The position numbers and the translations under genes were made by a program. The notes beneath the pieces were generated by a model, which worked only from the letters and a program-made list of their open reading frames with translations, had not been told where the DNA came from and ran no database searches. A DNA stretch of 15,406 bases from Candidatus Margulisiibacteriota bacterium (GTDB lineage: Bacteria; Margulisbacteria; Termititenacia; Termititenacales; Termititenacaceae). Location: positions 1 to 15,406 of the forward strand of contig JAITIS010000013.1 in assembly GCA_031279305.1 (NCBI GenBank), written 5' to 3'. Below are positions 14,060-15,406 of this stretch, one piece after another; the first letter of the stretch is position 1, and the number at the start of each line of letters is the position of its first letter.

Positions 14060-14120
14060 CAAATCTGCTATTCCTGTTTATTACAAACTGATTTATGAAA
14101 GTAGCGTGAGTTTTGGCTGC

Positions 14121-14171
14121 GCGAATATCTTTGCCGCCGCTCGCAATTCTCGCTTGCGGCAAAATATTCGC
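14121..14171. repeat. REP-like intergenic hairpin, copy 2 (downstream of nifU)
   Basis: Left arm 14121-14137 (GCGAATATCTTTGCCGC) pairs with right arm 14156-14171 (GCGGCAAAATATTCGC) over 16 bp with one bulged C; the loop is 18 bases with CTCGC-AATT-CTCGC inside. It shares the 17-bp core TCTCGCTTGCGGCAAAA with copy 1. It starts 12 bases after the nifU stop on the minus strand and has no U-run after it. Confidence 0.6.
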
Positions 14172-14183
14172 TACACAACCAGT

Positions 14184-15137
14184 TTATTTCTGGTAAATCG
14201 TTACCTGTATTTCCGCGTCCAGTTTTTCCCGCAACGCGCTCTCGATGAGCTTCAGCGTGCCGGTCCCGGCGCTGGCGCAGCCGCTGCAGGCGCCCTTGTA
14301 AATAATCTGCACTTCTTTGCCGGCAATATCCGCCAGCTCCACGCCGCCGGAGTCTTTGGCCAGTATGGGCGTGAGATATTTGGCGAAAACATCCTCCACG
14401 GCCTTGAATTGCTGGGCTTTGGGCAGATCGGCAAAAGCAACTTTGCGAGCATTCAAATTGTCCGCGGCCATTTTCTCCCGCGTGTCGCGCAGGATGTCCT
14501 CCAGATAATATTTTTTCTGTTCGTGGCCGCCGGAACGAATGCAGGACTTGCAGTAGCCGCCGGCTTTGGTGTAGCGCGTGATCTCCTCGACAGTTTTGAG
14601 ATCATTTTTGCGGATCACATCGGCGATCATTCCCAGCGTCACGCGCGCGCAGGCGCAGACGATCTCCTGATCTTCCAGCGCGCTGATATCGATATTCTTA
14701 TGCTTGGCCACCGCGCGCTTGATGACATCATAGGCCATCACCGAGCAGTGCATTTTTTGCCCCGGAAAAGCCGGAGTGTCGGGATCGTCGCGCAGGGCTT
14801 TTTCCACATCGAGATTGGTGATCCGCGCCGCGTCGTCCACCCGGCGCCCGATGGTCAGCTCCGCCATCACATCCGCGCTGGCGATCGCCGTGCCGCAGCC
14901 GAAAGACAAAAACCGCGCGTCTTTGATAACGTCCGTCTTGAGGTCGACCAGCCAGAAAAGCTGTATCGAGTCGCCGCAGGACGCATCGCCAAAATCCGCC
15001 ACGACTAGTTTGCATTTTTGCGCTTTAGCGTCTCTGTCCGTAAATGAGCCGCGGTGCGCGGGATTATTCATCCGGTCGTGGACTTTGTGCGAATAAGCCT
15101 CCCAGAGGGAAAGGCCGATGAGATCGGATTTGGACAT
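14184..15137 (-). CDS. nifU: NifU-type Fe-S cluster scaffold protein (three domains)
   Basis: NifU assembles Fe-S clusters with sulfur from a cysteine desulfurase and passes them to target enzymes. The 317 residues carry all three classical parts. The IscU-like N-terminal domain has cluster cysteines C54 (DASCGDS), C81 (FGCGTAIASADVMAE) and C131 (KMHCSVMAYD). The central [2Fe-2S] bfd-like domain has C161, C163, C196 and C199. The C-terminal Nfu domain has CxxC at 284-287 (GACSGCASAGTGTL). All key cysteines are present. In nitrogen fixers NifU serves nitrogenase, but many non-fixing anaerobes use it as the general scaffold; no nif gene is visible here. No nifS follows on the downstream side. 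The ATG has AGGGAGG at 15142-15148, 4 bases upstream, and an extended -10 further up. Confidence 0.93.
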   Translation of the reverse strand: MSKSDLIGLSLWEAYSHKVHDRMNNPAHRGSFTDRDAKAQKCKLVVADFGDASCGDSIQLFWLVDLKTDVIKDARFLSFGCGTAIASADVMAELTIGRRVDDAARITNLDVEKALRDDPDTPAFPGQKMHCSVMAYDVIKRAVAKHKNIDISALEDQEIVCACARVTLGMIADVIRKNDLKTVEEITRYTKAGGYCKSCIRSGGHEQKKYYLEDILRDTREKMAADNLNARKVAFADLPKAQQFKAVEDVFAKYLTPILAKDSGGVELADIAGKEVQIIYKGACSGCASAGTGTLKLIESALREKLDAEIQVTIYQK

Positions 15138-15165
15138 AAGGCCTCCCTAAACCATAGGAAAGGTT

Positions 15166-15174
15166 AGTATAGCA
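15166..15174 (-). promoter_or_regulatory. Extended -10 promoter of the nifU-like gene
   Basis: Minus-strand TGCTATACT, close to TGnTATAAT, with a predicted leader of about 22 bases that contains the AGGGAGG ribosome binding site. Unlike the folP, aroC and ychF promoters this gives a conventional leadered mRNA. No clear -35 box was found. Confidence 0.5.
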
Positions 15175-15406
15175 CAAGTTACTTCAGAAGTTGACAAGGA
15201 GATTTCGTGAGTGTGCAATATTGGGAATAAATCATTGCTTTCTAATATATACAGAGACTATTTATTCCATCAATATTTTGAAATGAAATAACCAAGGAAG
15301 CCGGCAGCGCGCTAGTATTTCCAACCTGTAATAACCATTTACATAATAGGTTAAATTATAAACTTCGTCCCGCATCATTTCTTATCGTGTTAACAAATAT
15401 ATATAT
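15175..15406. other. AT-rich right-end stretch without a convincing gene
   Basis: No frame of useful length is seen on either strand. On the plus strand a TTGACA (15191-15196) overlaps an AAGGAG followed by GTG, but that frame stops after seven codons. The stretch holds the inverted repeat listed separately, a weaker TAACC/GGTTA pair (15332-15353) and a terminal (AT)n run. It may be the upstream region of a gene beyond the window. Confidence 0.5.
15217..15277. repeat. Long imperfect inverted repeat in the AT-rich end
   Basis: AATATTGGGAATAAAT (15217-15232) pairs with ATTTATTCC (15260-15268) plus CAATATT (15271-15277): 16 pairs with a two-base bulge (15269-15270) and a 27-base loop. The sequence is unlike the GC-rich hairpins near ychF and nifU. 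It could be a structured RNA stem, a protein-binding site or the trace of a small mobile element. Confidence 0.5.

Noticed and set aside
12856..14171. The two similar repeats as direct repeats of a composite element around ychF
   Set aside because: Only a hairpin core of 17 bp is identical, both flank unrelated genes in the same relative place, and ychF is a normal housekeeping gene with no transposase near it.
13683..15008. Plus-strand open frame of 441 codons
   Set aside because: It runs antisense through ychF, the hairpin repeat and nifU, has no recognisable domain, and both opposing genes are certain. Long antisense frames are common in GC-rich DNA.
15191..15233. TTGACA plus AAGGAG-GTG on the plus strand as the start of a gene
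   Set aside because: The frame stops after seven codons and no good -10 box lies 17 bases downstream of TTGACA.

Overview
The window is a gene-dense, fairly GC-rich bacterial chromosome segment (visibly above 50% GC in coding DNA) made almost entirely of housekeeping genes. The combination of a complete three-domain NifU, an ArnT/PMT-like membrane glycosyltransferase, HrcA-type heat-shock control and several unusual intergenic elements suggests an anaerobic, probably diderm, poorly sampled bacterial lineage. I cannot assign a phylum from the sequence alone; an Elusimicrobia- or Margulisbacteria-like candidate lineage is only a guess.

Left part, 1-5030, mostly plus strand. The window opens inside a glycosyltransferase gene (1-1101). 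It converges on a minus-strand gene for a small protein with a lipobox and an InlB-type repeat, which seems to have lost its signal peptide (1114-1746). Next comes a tight plus-strand cluster: folP (dihydropteroate synthase with an N-terminal extension), folK, tsaE and tsaB. folP and folK make the folate precursor; tsaE and tsaB serve the t6A tRNA modification. A small orphan gene of 102 codons (4722-5030) ends the cluster and overlaps the stop codon of the convergent yugP-like gene by a few bases.

Right part, 5027-15137, all minus strand. Read in the direction of transcription (right to left): nifU-like, ychF, aroC, a maltose/galactoside-type O-acetyltransferase, hrcA, an HD-domain hydrolase, grpE, dnaK, dnaJ and a YugP-like membrane zinc peptidase. 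aroC and the acetyltransferase overlap by 4 bases, and the acetyltransferase ends in a rho-independent terminator that abuts the hrcA promoter. hrcA and the HD gene overlap by 1 base. grpE-dnaK-dnaJ has its own sigma70-like promoter.

Regulation is the most interesting layer. No CIRCE element is visible although HrcA is encoded. Instead a perfect 9-5-9 palindrome covers the -10 box and part of the spacer of the grpE promoter. Four genes (folP, aroC, ychF, hrcA) have a good -10 box ending only 6-8 nt before the start codon and no Shine-Dalgarno sequence, which predicts leaderless mRNAs. Other genes in the same window (dnaK, grpE, yugP, nifU, the 102-codon gene) have strong Shine-Dalgarno sites. 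Two related hairpin elements sharing an exact 17-bp core lie 10-12 nt after the ychF and nifU stop codons. The last 269 bases are AT-rich, without a convincing gene, and hold a long imperfect inverted repeat. No rRNA, tRNA, CRISPR array or insertion sequence was seen.
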